Shown here piece after piece: positions 1 through 5,521 of a DNA stretch of 5,764 nt. The stretch comes from an uncultured Eubacteriales bacterium (GTDB taxonomy: Bacteria; Bacillota; Clostridia; Oscillospirales; Oscillospiraceae), in NCBI GenBank assembly GCA_900549405.1, contig URNZ01000087.1, forward strand, positions 1 to 5,764. Direction: 5' to 3'. The position numbers and the translations under genes were made by a program. Position 1 is the first letter of the stretch. Every line of letters starts with the position of its first letter. Under the pieces are notes generated by a model that was not told where the DNA came from, made no database searches, and saw only the letters and a program-made list of their open reading frames with translations.

Positions 1-1146
1 AAGTCCATGGCGGCGGAGAGCCTGGAGGCCGAGCTCACCTTCGTGGGCCTCATCGGCATGATGGACCCGCCCCGGCCGGAGGTCCGGCAGGCGGTGGACC
101 GGTGCGCCGGGGCGGGCATCCGCCCGGTGATGATCACCGGGGACCACAGGGCCACTGCCGCCGCCGTGGCCCGTGCCCTGGACCTGAGCCGTCCGGGGGA
201 TAAAATTCTCACCGGGGCGGAGCTGGAGCGGATGAGCCAGGAGGAGCTGGAGCGGGCGGCGGAGCGTACATCTGTCTTCGCCCGGGTGGCCCCGGAGCAC
301 AAGACCCGCATCGTCAAAGCCTTGCAGAAGCGGGGCCACGTGGTCGCCATGACAGGGGACGGGGTGAACGACGCCCCGGCCCTGAAAGCGGCGGACATCG
401 GCTGCGCCATGGGAAGAGCGGGCACCGACGTGGCCAAGGGCGCGGCGGACATGATCCTCACCGACGACAACTTTGCCACGATAGTAGCCGCCATCGAGGA
501 GGGGCGGGGGATATACTCCAACATCCGCAAGGCCATCCACTATCTCCTCTCCTGCAACATCGGGGAGATCATCACCATTTTCGTGGCGACCCTGTTGGAC
601 TTAGGGCAGATGCCGTTAGTTCCCGTGCAGCTGCTGTGGCTGAACCTGGTGACGGACTCCCTCCCCGCTCTGGCCCTGGGGGTGGAGCCGGTGGAGGAGG
701 GAGTGATGGAGCAGCGGCCAAGGGACGCCCGGGCGGAGCTGTTTGACCGGCGGTTCTCCCTGCGCCTGGCCTGGCAGGGCCTGATGGTGGGGGGCCTGAC
801 CCTGGCGGCATACTACTTAGGGCTCACCCGCCTGTCCCGCCCGGGGCTGGAGGGGGCGGCGGCCAACACCATGGCCTTTGCCACCCTGACCATGTGCCAG
901 CTGTTCCACGCCTTTAACGTCCGCAGCGAGGAGCAGTCCCTCTTCCACATGGGCCCTCTGTCCAACCCCGCCATGGTAAGGGCCTTTGTCACGGGGATGC
1001 TCTTGCAACTGGCCGTCCTCCTCCTGCCGCCCCTCCAGGGGGTGTTCTCCGTCATTCCCATGGACGGGGAACAGTGGCTGGCGGTGCTGCTGCTGGCCGC
1101 CGCGCCCATCCCCATCTGCGAGGGGGCGAAAGTAGTTAGGAGGTAG
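1..1146 (+). CDS. Calcium-transporting P-type ATPase (P2A, PacL/YloB-like), 5'-truncated
   Basis: This is the C-terminal part of a cation-pumping P-type ATPase of the bacterial Ca2+/SERCA-like P2A class, which uses ATP to export Ca2+ across the cytoplasmic membrane. The reading frame is open at base 1, so the ATG at base 7 is internal and not a start; about 381 of a usual ~870-900 residues are visible. Counting from that Met, the P-domain carries MITGDH (42-47) and the hinge motif TGDGVNDAPALK (116-127). Membrane helix M5 has N184 and E187 (SCNIGEI) and M6 has N213 and D217 (LNLVTDSLP), matching the SERCA Ca2+-ligand positions N768, E771, N796 and D800. The M8 region reads MCQLFHAFNVRS, the bacterial/PMCA-like form, so a single Ca2+ site is plausible (inference). 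The DKTGT phosphorylation motif and TGES loop lie outside the window. The last codons (V-V-R-R-stop) sit in repeat-like sequence that resembles the downstream element. The class is secure; Ca2+ rather than another cation is likely but not proven. Confidence 0.95.
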   Translation, partial: KSMAAESLEAELTFVGLIGMMDPPRPEVRQAVDRCAGAGIRPVMITGDHRATAAAVARALDLSRPGDKILTGAELERMSQEELERAAERTSVFARVAPEHKTRIVKALQKRGHVVAMTGDGVNDAPALKAADIGCAMGRAGTDVAKGAADMILTDDNFATIVAAIEEGRGIYSNIRKAIHYLLSCNIGEIITIFVATLLDLGQMPLVPVQLLWLNLVTDSLPALALGVEPVEEGVMEQRPRDARAELFDRRFSLRLAWQGLMVGGLTLAAYYLGLTRLSRPGLEGAAANTMAFATLTMCQLFHAFNVRSEEQSLFHMGPLSNPAMVRAFVTGMLLQLAVLLLPPLQGVFSVIPMDGEQWLAVLLLAAAPIPICEGAKVVRR

Positions 1147-1186
1147 GTGAGAGGTAGGAGTTAGGAGGGATGAGTGAGGAGTTTTT

Positions 1187-1236
1187 AGCCTTCCCCCTCC
1201 CAGGGGGAAGATGGTCCCGAAGGGACCGGATGAGGG
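1187..1236. repeat. Left arm of the element, with two hairpins
   Basis: The left arm contains two perfect self-complementary hairpins. The first has CTTCCCCC (1190-1197), a 5-nt loop and GGGGGAAG (1203-1210). The second has GGTCCC (1213-1218), loop GAA and GGGACC (1222-1227). The arm ends with CGGATGAGGG, whose reverse complement occurs in the right arm. Confidence 0.75.
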
Positions 1237-1264
1237 TGAGTATCGTTGGCGCGGTGGTCATCGA

Positions 1265-1288
1265 GGGGCGGACACAGAGGTCCGCCCC
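1265..1288. repeat. Central perfect hairpin of the element
   Basis: GGGGCGGAC (1265-1273) is followed by a 6-nt loop (ACAGAG) and the exact reverse complement GTCCGCCCC (1280-1288). The nine consecutive pairs are mostly G:C, so the structure should be very stable as RNA or single-stranded DNA. It has no following T-run on the + strand, so it is not a standard intrinsic terminator. Confidence 0.8.
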
Positions 1289-1344
1289 TACAAGAGCCAT
1301 CGTGACCTGTCATCCCATCGATAACGGATGCACCTCCGTGGTCC

Positions 1345-1393
1345 CCCTCATCCGTCATGGCTGCGCCATGCCACCTTCCCCCAGGGGAAGGCT
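1345..1393. repeat. Right arm of the element, with two hairpins
   Basis: The right arm mirrors the left one. It begins with CCCTCATCCG, then a hairpin CATGGC-TGC-GCCATG (1356-1370), then a hairpin built from CCTTCCCC (1374-1381) and GGGGAAGG (1384-1391). The latter is followed by CTTTTTATC on the + strand, giving it a weak resemblance to an intrinsic terminator, with only five T residues (1393-1397). Confidence 0.75.
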
Positions 1394-1474
1394 TTTTATC
1401 ATGCATAAACCCCTCCCTTTTCTGGCAGACTTAGAGGGTGATGGACTCCTATCTCATCACTCCTAACTGAAAAA

Positions 1475-1480
1475 GGGAGG
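1475..1480 (+). promoter_or_regulatory. Ribosome binding site of the GerA-family gene
   Basis: GGGAGG lies eight bases before the ATG at 1489 and fixes that start. It begins just six bases after the right end of the inverted-repeat element, so the gene keeps only about 20 nt of leader of its own. Confidence 0.85.
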
Positions 1481-1488
1481 GTCTTCTT

Positions 1489-3003
1489 ATGCCCAAACCG
1501 CCCAAGCAGAACCCGGACCGGCCCCATCCCCGGCGGGAGCCCCGCATCCCCCTGCCCCTGTGCCTGGAGAATTTGGGCCGGGTATTTGACCGGTGCGCCG
1601 ACTATCAGACCCGAACGGTCTGTCTGGCGGGGGCGGGGGAACGGGCGCTGACAGTGTGCTACATCGACGGCATGGCCCGGACCGAGCGGCTCAACGACTA
1701 TGTCCTCCGCCCCCTGGCCCAGGACGAGCGCCTGGCCCGGGTCCCCGAGGGGGAACTGCTGGAGCACCTGCGGCAGGGGGCCCTGTACGCCCAACAGGTA
1801 CACCGGCGGACCACCCTGGACCAGGTGGCCGCAGACCTGGTGGGGGGCTGCTGCGCCCTGTTCCTTCCGGGGGAGGGGGCGGCCCTCACCGTTCCGGTGT
1901 CCACGGAGGAAAAACGCTCTGTGGGGGAGCCGGAGAATGAGCCGTCCTTGAAGGGGGCGCGGGACTCCTTTGTGGAGAGCCTGCGCACCAACACATCCCT
2001 GGTCCGCCGCCGTCTCCGTGCCCCGGAGCTGCGGGTGGAGGAGCACATCGTGGGCCGCCAGAGCTTAACGCCGGTGGACGTGATCTGGCTGAAGGACATC
2101 GCCGACCCGGACATGGTGCGCCGGGTGGGGGAGCGGCTGGACGACATGGACGTGGACGGGGTGGAGTCCGCCGGAAATTTAGAGGAGTATCTGGTCCCCG
2201 CCGCAGCCAGCGCCTTTCCCCTGATCTTATCCACCCAGCGGCCGGACCGCTTCTGCCGGGAGCTGCTGGACGGGCGGGTGGGCCTGCTGTGCGACGGCAT
2301 CCCCCTGGGTTGGGTGGCTCCGGGGACGGCGGACCAGTTTTTCAAGACGGGGCAGGACCGGGCCTATCACTGGATGGCCGCCTCGGCACTGCGGCTCATC
2401 CGCTATTTCTGCGCCGTCGTCACATTGCTGCTGCCGGGGCTGTATATCGCCCTGGTGACCCATCACCCGGAGGCCATCCCCGGCAAGCTGGCCCTGTCCA
2501 TCGTCGCCGCCAAGCAGGAGGTGCCCTTCTCCACCATCTTCGAGGTACTCATCATGCTCCTGTCCTTTGAGGTCATCCAGGAGGCGGGGCTGCGCCTGCC
2601 CGGGCCCATCGGCTCCACGGTGTCCATCCTGGGCGGACTGGTGGTGGGCAACGCGGCGGTGGACGCCCACATCGTCTCTCCGGCGGTGCTCATTGCGGTG
2701 GCCATCGCCGGGGTGGCGGGGTACACCATGCCCTCCCAGGACTTTGGCAACGCCCTGCGGCTGTGGCGCTTTGGACTGACGGTGCTGTCCAGCCTGGGCG
2801 GACTGTTCGGCCTGGTGCTGGGCTGCGTGGCGCTCCTTTATCACCTGGCGGGGCTGGAGAGCTTCGGCGTGGCCTATCTGGCCCCCTTCACCGCCGGACC
2901 GGGGACGAGGCGGGGCAGGCCCAACCTGATCCGTCCGCCCCTGCCCACGTTAAAATGGCGGGACGGACCGGAGCACACCCGGAACCGGAGGAACCAGCGG
3001 TGA
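1489..3003 (+). CDS. gerA: Spore germinant receptor subunit A (GerA family)
   Basis: This 504-residue protein is the A subunit of a nutrient germinant receptor, expected in the spore inner membrane, where with the B and C subunits it senses small-molecule germinants and triggers ion and Ca-DPA release. A proline/arginine-rich N-terminus (1-23) precedes the soluble domain, which carries the family signature around 151-235: EPSLKGARDSFVESL, TNTSLVRRRLR, then R..RLDDMDVDGV. The second conserved block is TQRPDRFCRELLDGRVGLLCDG (249-270). Membrane segments follow at about 307-326, 375-415 and 428-455, with LPGLYIALVTHHPEAIP, EAGLRLPGPIGSTVSILGGLVVG and ESFGVAYLAPF, all hallmark GerA sequences. Length is normal for the family. 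It is the first gene of an A-C-B operon, with a clear ribosome binding site. The symbol gives the subunit class only; the germinant and paralogue (GerA, GerK and so on) cannot be told from sequence. Confidence 0.97.
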   Translation: MPKPPKQNPDRPHPRREPRIPLPLCLENLGRVFDRCADYQTRTVCLAGAGERALTVCYIDGMARTERLNDYVLRPLAQDERLARVPEGELLEHLRQGALYAQQVHRRTTLDQVAADLVGGCCALFLPGEGAALTVPVSTEEKRSVGEPENEPSLKGARDSFVESLRTNTSLVRRRLRAPELRVEEHIVGRQSLTPVDVIWLKDIADPDMVRRVGERLDDMDVDGVESAGNLEEYLVPAAASAFPLILSTQRPDRFCRELLDGRVGLLCDGIPLGWVAPGTADQFFKTGQDRAYHWMAASALRLIRYFCAVVTLLLPGLYIALVTHHPEAIPGKLALSIVAAKQEVPFSTIFEVLIMLLSFEVIQEAGLRLPGPIGSTVSILGGLVVGNAAVDAHIVSPAVLIAVAIAGVAGYTMPSQDFGNALRLWRFGLTVLSSLGGLFGLVLGCVALLYHLAGLESFGVAYLAPFTAGPGTRRGRPNLIRPPLPTLKWRDGPEHTRNRRNQR

Positions 3004-4049
3004 GGCGGGGGGTGAGTCTGGCCCTGGCCGCCGCCCTGCTCCTGTCCGGCTGCGGCGCCCTCCCCCGGCCAAGGGAGATGGGGGACATGGCTCTGCTGCG
3101 GGTGATGGGGGTGGACCGGGGGGAGGGCGGCCCGGCCATGAGCGCCGCCACCGGCCCACAGGCTCCAGAGCAGCCCGCCCGGCTGTGGCAGGGGGAGGGG
3201 ACCTCTCTCAGCGCTGCCGCCCAGGCCATCCAGAGCCGCAGTGACCGGTATGTGTTCTTCGGCTATGTGGACCAGCTGCTGCTAGGGGAGGACCAGAGCC
3301 GCCGGGGGGTGGAGGATATCTTCGCCTATGTGGCCCGGGACGCCCAGCTGAGCCTGGCCGCCCGGCTGTGGATCATCCAGGACGGAGAGGCCCACGGGGC
3401 GCTGGAGGCCGGGGGCGACCAGGGGGTGGAGAGCCGCCTGGCCACTCTGGCCGCCGACGGGGAGATGGGCCTGTCTATCCGGCCCCGGCGGGTGGGGGAG
3501 GTCTACGCCCAGTTGCTGGAGCAGGGGTGCAGCTATGCCCCCGCCCTGACCGTGGGGGAGGCGGAGCTGACGGCGGCGGGCTACGCGGTCTTTGCCGGGG
3601 AGCACCTGGCGGGCTTTTTAGAGGGGGAGAGCGCCCGGGGATTGGAACTGCTGCTGGGCTGCCCCATGGCGGAGGTGGTGGAGGTCCCCCTGCCCGACAG
3701 CAGGGCGGCGGTGCGCATCACTGGGGCCAAGACCATCAGCCGGTTCGGAGGACCGGACGGGGAGATCAAACTCACCTGCCGGGTGACGGCGGAGCTGGCG
3801 GAGGGAGACGGCCCCCTGTCCGAGGCGGAGCGGGAGACCGTCTGCCGCCATCTGGAGACGCTGGCGGAGCGGGAGCTTGCGTCGGCGTTGGAACAGCTGC
3901 GGGCCTGGAAAGCGGACTGCGCCGGCTTGGGTCCCCGGGCCGCCCTGTCCGACCCGGGGCTGTGGAGCAAATTAGAGCCGGACTGGCCGGAGGCCTTTTC
4001 CCGGCTGGAGCCGGAGCTTATCGTGCAGGCGGACCTGCCCGGGGGCTGA
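3000..4049 (+). CDS. gerC: Spore germination lipoprotein, Ger(x)C family
   Basis: This is the C subunit of the germinant receptor, a lipoprotein anchored on the outer face of the spore inner membrane. The chosen start is GTG at 3000, overlapping the previous stop by four bases (GTGA) and preceded by GGAGG at 2987-2991. It gives a 349-residue protein opening with a short charged stretch, a hydrophobic run and the lipobox LLSGC with the lipidated Cys at residue 18. An upstream in-frame ATG at 2763 would bury this signal inside the A gene and is rejected. Family marks include the N-terminal LLRVMGVDRG (32-41) and the C-terminal LEQLRAWKADCAGLG (297-311), corresponding to the usual K.....D..G.G segment, followed by the W...W region (LWSKLEPDWPEAF). 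It is slightly shorter than many family members (about 370-400). The overlap suggests translational coupling to the A subunit. The symbol denotes the subunit class. Confidence 0.94.
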   Translation: MRRGVSLALAAALLLSGCGALPRPREMGDMALLRVMGVDRGEGGPAMSAATGPQAPEQPARLWQGEGTSLSAAAQAIQSRSDRYVFFGYVDQLLLGEDQSRRGVEDIFAYVARDAQLSLAARLWIIQDGEAHGALEAGGDQGVESRLATLAADGEMGLSIRPRRVGEVYAQLLEQGCSYAPALTVGEAELTAAGYAVFAGEHLAGFLEGESARGLELLLGCPMAEVVEVPLPDSRAAVRITGAKTISRFGGPDGEIKLTCRVTAELAEGDGPLSEAERETVCRHLETLAERELASALEQLRAWKADCAGLGPRAALSDPGLWSKLEPDWPEAFSRLEPELIVQADLPGG

Positions 4050-4059
4050 GTGAAGTGTA

Positions 4060-4065
4060 AGGAGG
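4060..4065 (+). promoter_or_regulatory. Ribosome binding site deciding the GerB start
   Basis: AGGAGG lies eight bases before the ATG at 4074. This favours that start over the in-frame GTG at 4050, which abuts the previous stop codon and would place the ribosome binding site inside its own coding sequence. Confidence 0.85.
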
Positions 4066-4073
4066 GAGCGGGA

Positions 4074-5126
4074 ATGAAGAAACGGGCGCTGTCTCAGGCG
4101 CAGCTGGCCGCCCTGGTTTGGGCGGGGGTGTTGGCTCCGGCGGCAGAGCTGCTGCCGGGTGCGGCTCTCTCTGCGGGCCGTGGAGCGTGGCTGGCCCCTC
4201 TGGCGGCCCTCCCCCTGGCACTGCTGTCCGTGTGGCTGCTCACCCGCCTGGCGAGGGACCGGGGCCTGGCCCGGGGCATTCTGGACGGCCTGGGGCCATG
4301 GCTTGGCCGAGGCGTGCTGCTATTCTATATGGTGTGGGCGCTGGGGCTGCTGGCCCTGCGGCTGCGGCTGTGCGCCGGGCGGATGCTGTCCTCCGGCTAT
4401 CGGGACGGGGCGCTGCCCTATTTCCTGCTGGCGGCGGCGGGGGTGGTGTTCTGGCTGGCGGGGGGCAGTCTGGCCGCCTTCGCCCGGGCTGGGCAGCTGT
4501 TTCTCACGGTGCTGGCGGTGACGGGGGGAGCCATCCTCCTGCTGTCCCTGCCCCAGGTGCGTTTTGTCCGGCTGCTGCCCCTGTGGACGGGGGACGTTTG
4601 GCCGGTGCTCCGGGGCGGCCTGGATGCGGCGGGGGTGCTGGGCTGGGGGAGCTGCTGGGCTTTTCTGACGGGGGAGACACCGCCGGGGTCTAAGGGGAGC
4701 TATCGTCGGACGGCCCTGGGCTGTCTGGTCCTCACTCTGGCCCAGGGGGTGATCCTGGGCAGTCTGGGGCCGGTGCTGGCCGGGCGGCTGGACAGTCCCT
4801 TCCTGGCCCTGGCCAAAAGCGTGGGGGTGGAGGGGGCCTTTCAGCGGGTGGAGAGCGTGGTGGCCGCCCTGTGGGTGACGGCGGACGTGACCATGGCGGG
4901 CCTGCTGGTCTTTGCCCTGCGGGCCATGGCGTCGGCAGCTGTGCCCCGGTATCAAGAGGAGTGGGTGGGGCGGGGCGCGGTGGTTCTGGCCGTCCTTGCG
5001 GCGCTGCTCCTGCCCGGGCGGCAGGTGGAGACCCTGGAGCGCCTGGCCCTGTGGGCCAACCTGTGGTTTGGACTGCTTCTGCCCATTTTGCTGGCGGTAT
5101 GGATAAAACTGCACAAGAGGGGGTAA
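4074..5126 (+). CDS. gerB: Spore germination permease (GerB family, APC superfamily)
   Basis: This 350-residue, very hydrophobic protein is the B subunit of the germinant receptor, related to amino acid/polyamine/organocation transporters and thought to bind the germinant. About ten membrane helices can be read, for example near residues 9-28, 37-58, 80-100, 114-132, 138-158, 184-199, 214-235, 262-284, 300-314 and 326-345. The region SPFLALAKSVGVEGAFQRVESV (241-262) followed by AALWVTADVTMAGLL matches the family block containing a conserved R-x-E and a Trp in the next helix. The N-terminus (KRALSQAQLAALVW) also resembles the family's usual LS..Q opening. Length is typical (about 360). It sits 24 bases after the C subunit and ends the operon. 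No intrinsic terminator is visible after its stop. Its helices are unusually rich in Ala, Gly and Leu, reflecting high GC. Confidence 0.93.
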   Translation: MKKRALSQAQLAALVWAGVLAPAAELLPGAALSAGRGAWLAPLAALPLALLSVWLLTRLARDRGLARGILDGLGPWLGRGVLLFYMVWALGLLALRLRLCAGRMLSSGYRDGALPYFLLAAAGVVFWLAGGSLAAFARAGQLFLTVLAVTGGAILLLSLPQVRFVRLLPLWTGDVWPVLRGGLDAAGVLGWGSCWAFLTGETPPGSKGSYRRTALGCLVLTLAQGVILGSLGPVLAGRLDSPFLALAKSVGVEGAFQRVESVVAALWVTADVTMAGLLVFALRAMASAAVPRYQEEWVGRGAVVLAVLAALLLPGRQVETLERLALWANLWFGLLLPILLAVWIKLHKRG

Positions 5127-5195
5127 AATATTGGGGAGGAAAGGGAGGTGTGGAGCGGGAAAAAGGGGGATATGGGGCCTCCGGTGACAAAACGT
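5127..5195. other. Purine-rich intergenic stretch after the ger operon
   Basis: The + strand here is strongly purine-rich with several G-runs (5133-5136, 5143-5145, 5157-5159, 5165-5169, 5174-5177). I see no hairpin with a following T-run, so there is no recognisable intrinsic terminator for the ger operon, and no gene that I can support. Confidence 0.6.
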
Positions 5196-5222
5196 AAAAA
5201 AAGAGGAAAAACCTGTAAAAAA
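5196..5222 (+). promoter_or_regulatory. Phased A-tracts / UP element of the rRNA promoter P1
   Basis: Three A-runs (5196-5202, 5207-5211, 5217-5222) are centred about 10 bases apart and end four bases before the first -35 box. This spacing places them on one face of the helix, which predicts curved DNA and a good contact for the RNA polymerase alpha subunit, as at strong rRNA promoters. Confidence 0.65.
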
Positions 5223-5225
5223 CAG

Positions 5226-5254
5226 TTGACAAACGGGGGCGCTTCTGATAATAT
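5226..5254 (+). promoter_or_regulatory. rRNA operon promoter P1
   Basis: A perfect -35 TTGACA (5226-5231) is followed after 17 bases by TAATAT (5249-5254). An overlapping GATAAT (5247-5252) is closer to consensus but has a 15-base spacer. Either reading gives a vegetative sigma-A type promoter with initiation near 5261. Confidence 0.75.
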
Positions 5255-5352
5255 AAGCAAGCACTTTGAGCGAGGGACTTGTTCCCCAGCAAAAGCCCGT
5301 TAGGAAACTGGATACAGCCGCTGAAGCAAGAACAAAACAGCCTGAAAAGCTA

Positions 5353-5370
5353 GAAAAAAGTTCTTGACAA
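5353..5370. repeat. 18-nt -35 region repeat, copy 1 (P2)
   Basis: GAAAAAAGTTCTTGACAA occurs here and again, identically, at 5476-5493, 123 bases downstream. It comprises an A-tract and the -35 box, so the second and third promoters probably arose by duplication or are kept alike by selection. Confidence 0.85.
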
Positions 5371-5392
5371 GGCGAACTGAGTGTGGTATCCT
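5364..5392 (+). promoter_or_regulatory. rRNA operon promoter P2
   Basis: A perfect TTGACA (5364-5369) is followed after 17 bases by TATCCT (5387-5392), a 4/6 match to the -10 consensus. A six-A tract just upstream can act as an UP element. The predicted start is near 5397-5399. Confidence 0.8.
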
Positions 5393-5427
5393 GATTAAGT
5401 CGCCTGCGAGGGCGGCGGTGATAGAAC

Positions 5428-5457
5428 TTCAAGTCCTTACGGATGAGAGAACTTGAA
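5428..5457 (+). other. Leader hairpin between P2 and P3
   Basis: TTCAAGT (5428-5434) can pair with ACTTGAA (5451-5457), with a small inner TCC/GGA stem. It would form in RNA started at P1 or P2. Its role is unknown. Confidence 0.5.
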
Positions 5458-5475
5458 AGAAGTTGAGAAACTTCT
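5458..5475 (+). other. Seven-bp hairpin with GAGA loop before P3
   Basis: AGAAGTT (5458-5464), loop GAGA, then AACTTCT (5469-5475) gives a perfect stem capped by a GNRA tetraloop. It directly abuts the preceding hairpin and the 18-nt repeat of P3. It is followed by A residues rather than T residues, so it is not an intrinsic terminator on this strand. Confidence 0.6.
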
Positions 5476-5493
5476 GAAAAAAGTTCTTGACAA
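5476..5493. repeat. 18-nt -35 region repeat, copy 2 (P3)
   Basis: This is an exact second copy of the block at 5353-5370, supplying the A-tract and -35 box of the third promoter. Confidence 0.85.
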
Positions 5494-5515
5494 AAGGAAA
5501 ACGAAGTGATATCAT
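5487..5515 (+). promoter_or_regulatory. rRNA operon promoter P3 (16S-proximal)
   Basis: A perfect TTGACA (5487-5492) is followed after 17 bases by TATCAT (5510-5515), a 5/6 match to the -10 box. It is the best of the three promoters by consensus. Transcription would begin near 5521-5524, leaving a leader of about 185 nt before 16S rRNA. Confidence 0.85.
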
Positions 5516-5521
5516 TAAAAA

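Larger units (their letters stand above)
1159..1468. repeat. Nested inverted-repeat (MITE/BIME-like) intergenic element
   Basis: A ~310-bp non-coding element fills the gap between the ATPase and the germination operon. Its outermost ends are inverted repeats of 23 nt (1159-1181 against 1446-1468) matching at 20 of 23 positions. Inside these lie further inverted pairs: AGCCTTCCCC (1187-1196) with GGGGAAGGCT (1384-1393), and CGGATGAGGG (1227-1236) with CCCTCATCCG (1345-1354). Each arm also folds on itself, and a perfect hairpin sits near the middle. No transposase or credible protein is encoded, and short readings in both strands lack a family resemblance. The design fits a non-autonomous mobile repeat. 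From memory, arms like the right one recur between genes in Oscillospiraceae genomes, but I could not check this. Exact boundaries are uncertain, because a related 10-nt motif at 1134-1143 could extend the left end into the ATPase gene. Confidence 0.75.

Noticed and set aside
1401..1410. CATAAAC as a sigma-G -10 box for the ger operon
   Set aside because: The match is partial and no suitable -35 sequence lies at the right distance upstream.
1170..1466. Possible 98-residue reading frame on the + strand inside the intergenic region
   Set aside because: It lies entirely within the inverted-repeat element, its sequence follows the repeat arms, and it resembles no protein family I recognise.
1159..1468. 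CRISPR array or integron attachment site
   Set aside because: The repeats are inverted and nested rather than direct and regularly spaced, and no cas or integrase gene is present in the window.
2763..2999. Upstream ATG start for the Ger(x)C gene
   Set aside because: It would add 79 low-complexity residues overlapping the A gene and hide the lipoprotein signal. The GTG at 3000 has a ribosome binding site and a proper lipobox.
4050..4073. GTG at 4050 as the GerB start
   Set aside because: The strong AGGAGG lies downstream of it and is correctly spaced for the ATG at 4074.
5133..5177. G-quadruplex in the G-run cluster after GerB
   Set aside because: Four runs can be joined only with an 11-base loop, so the usual spacing criterion is not met.
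5172..5303. Small basic reading frame (about 43 residues) from an ATG at 5172
   Set aside because: It lacks a well-placed ribosome binding site and runs through the A-tracts and the P1 -35/-10 boxes, so it is better explained by the promoter.
4320..5432. Long open frame of 370 residues on the - strand
   Set aside because: It is Pro/Gln/His-rich low-complexity sequence opposite the GerB gene and the rRNA promoters, typical of a shadow frame in GC-rich DNA.
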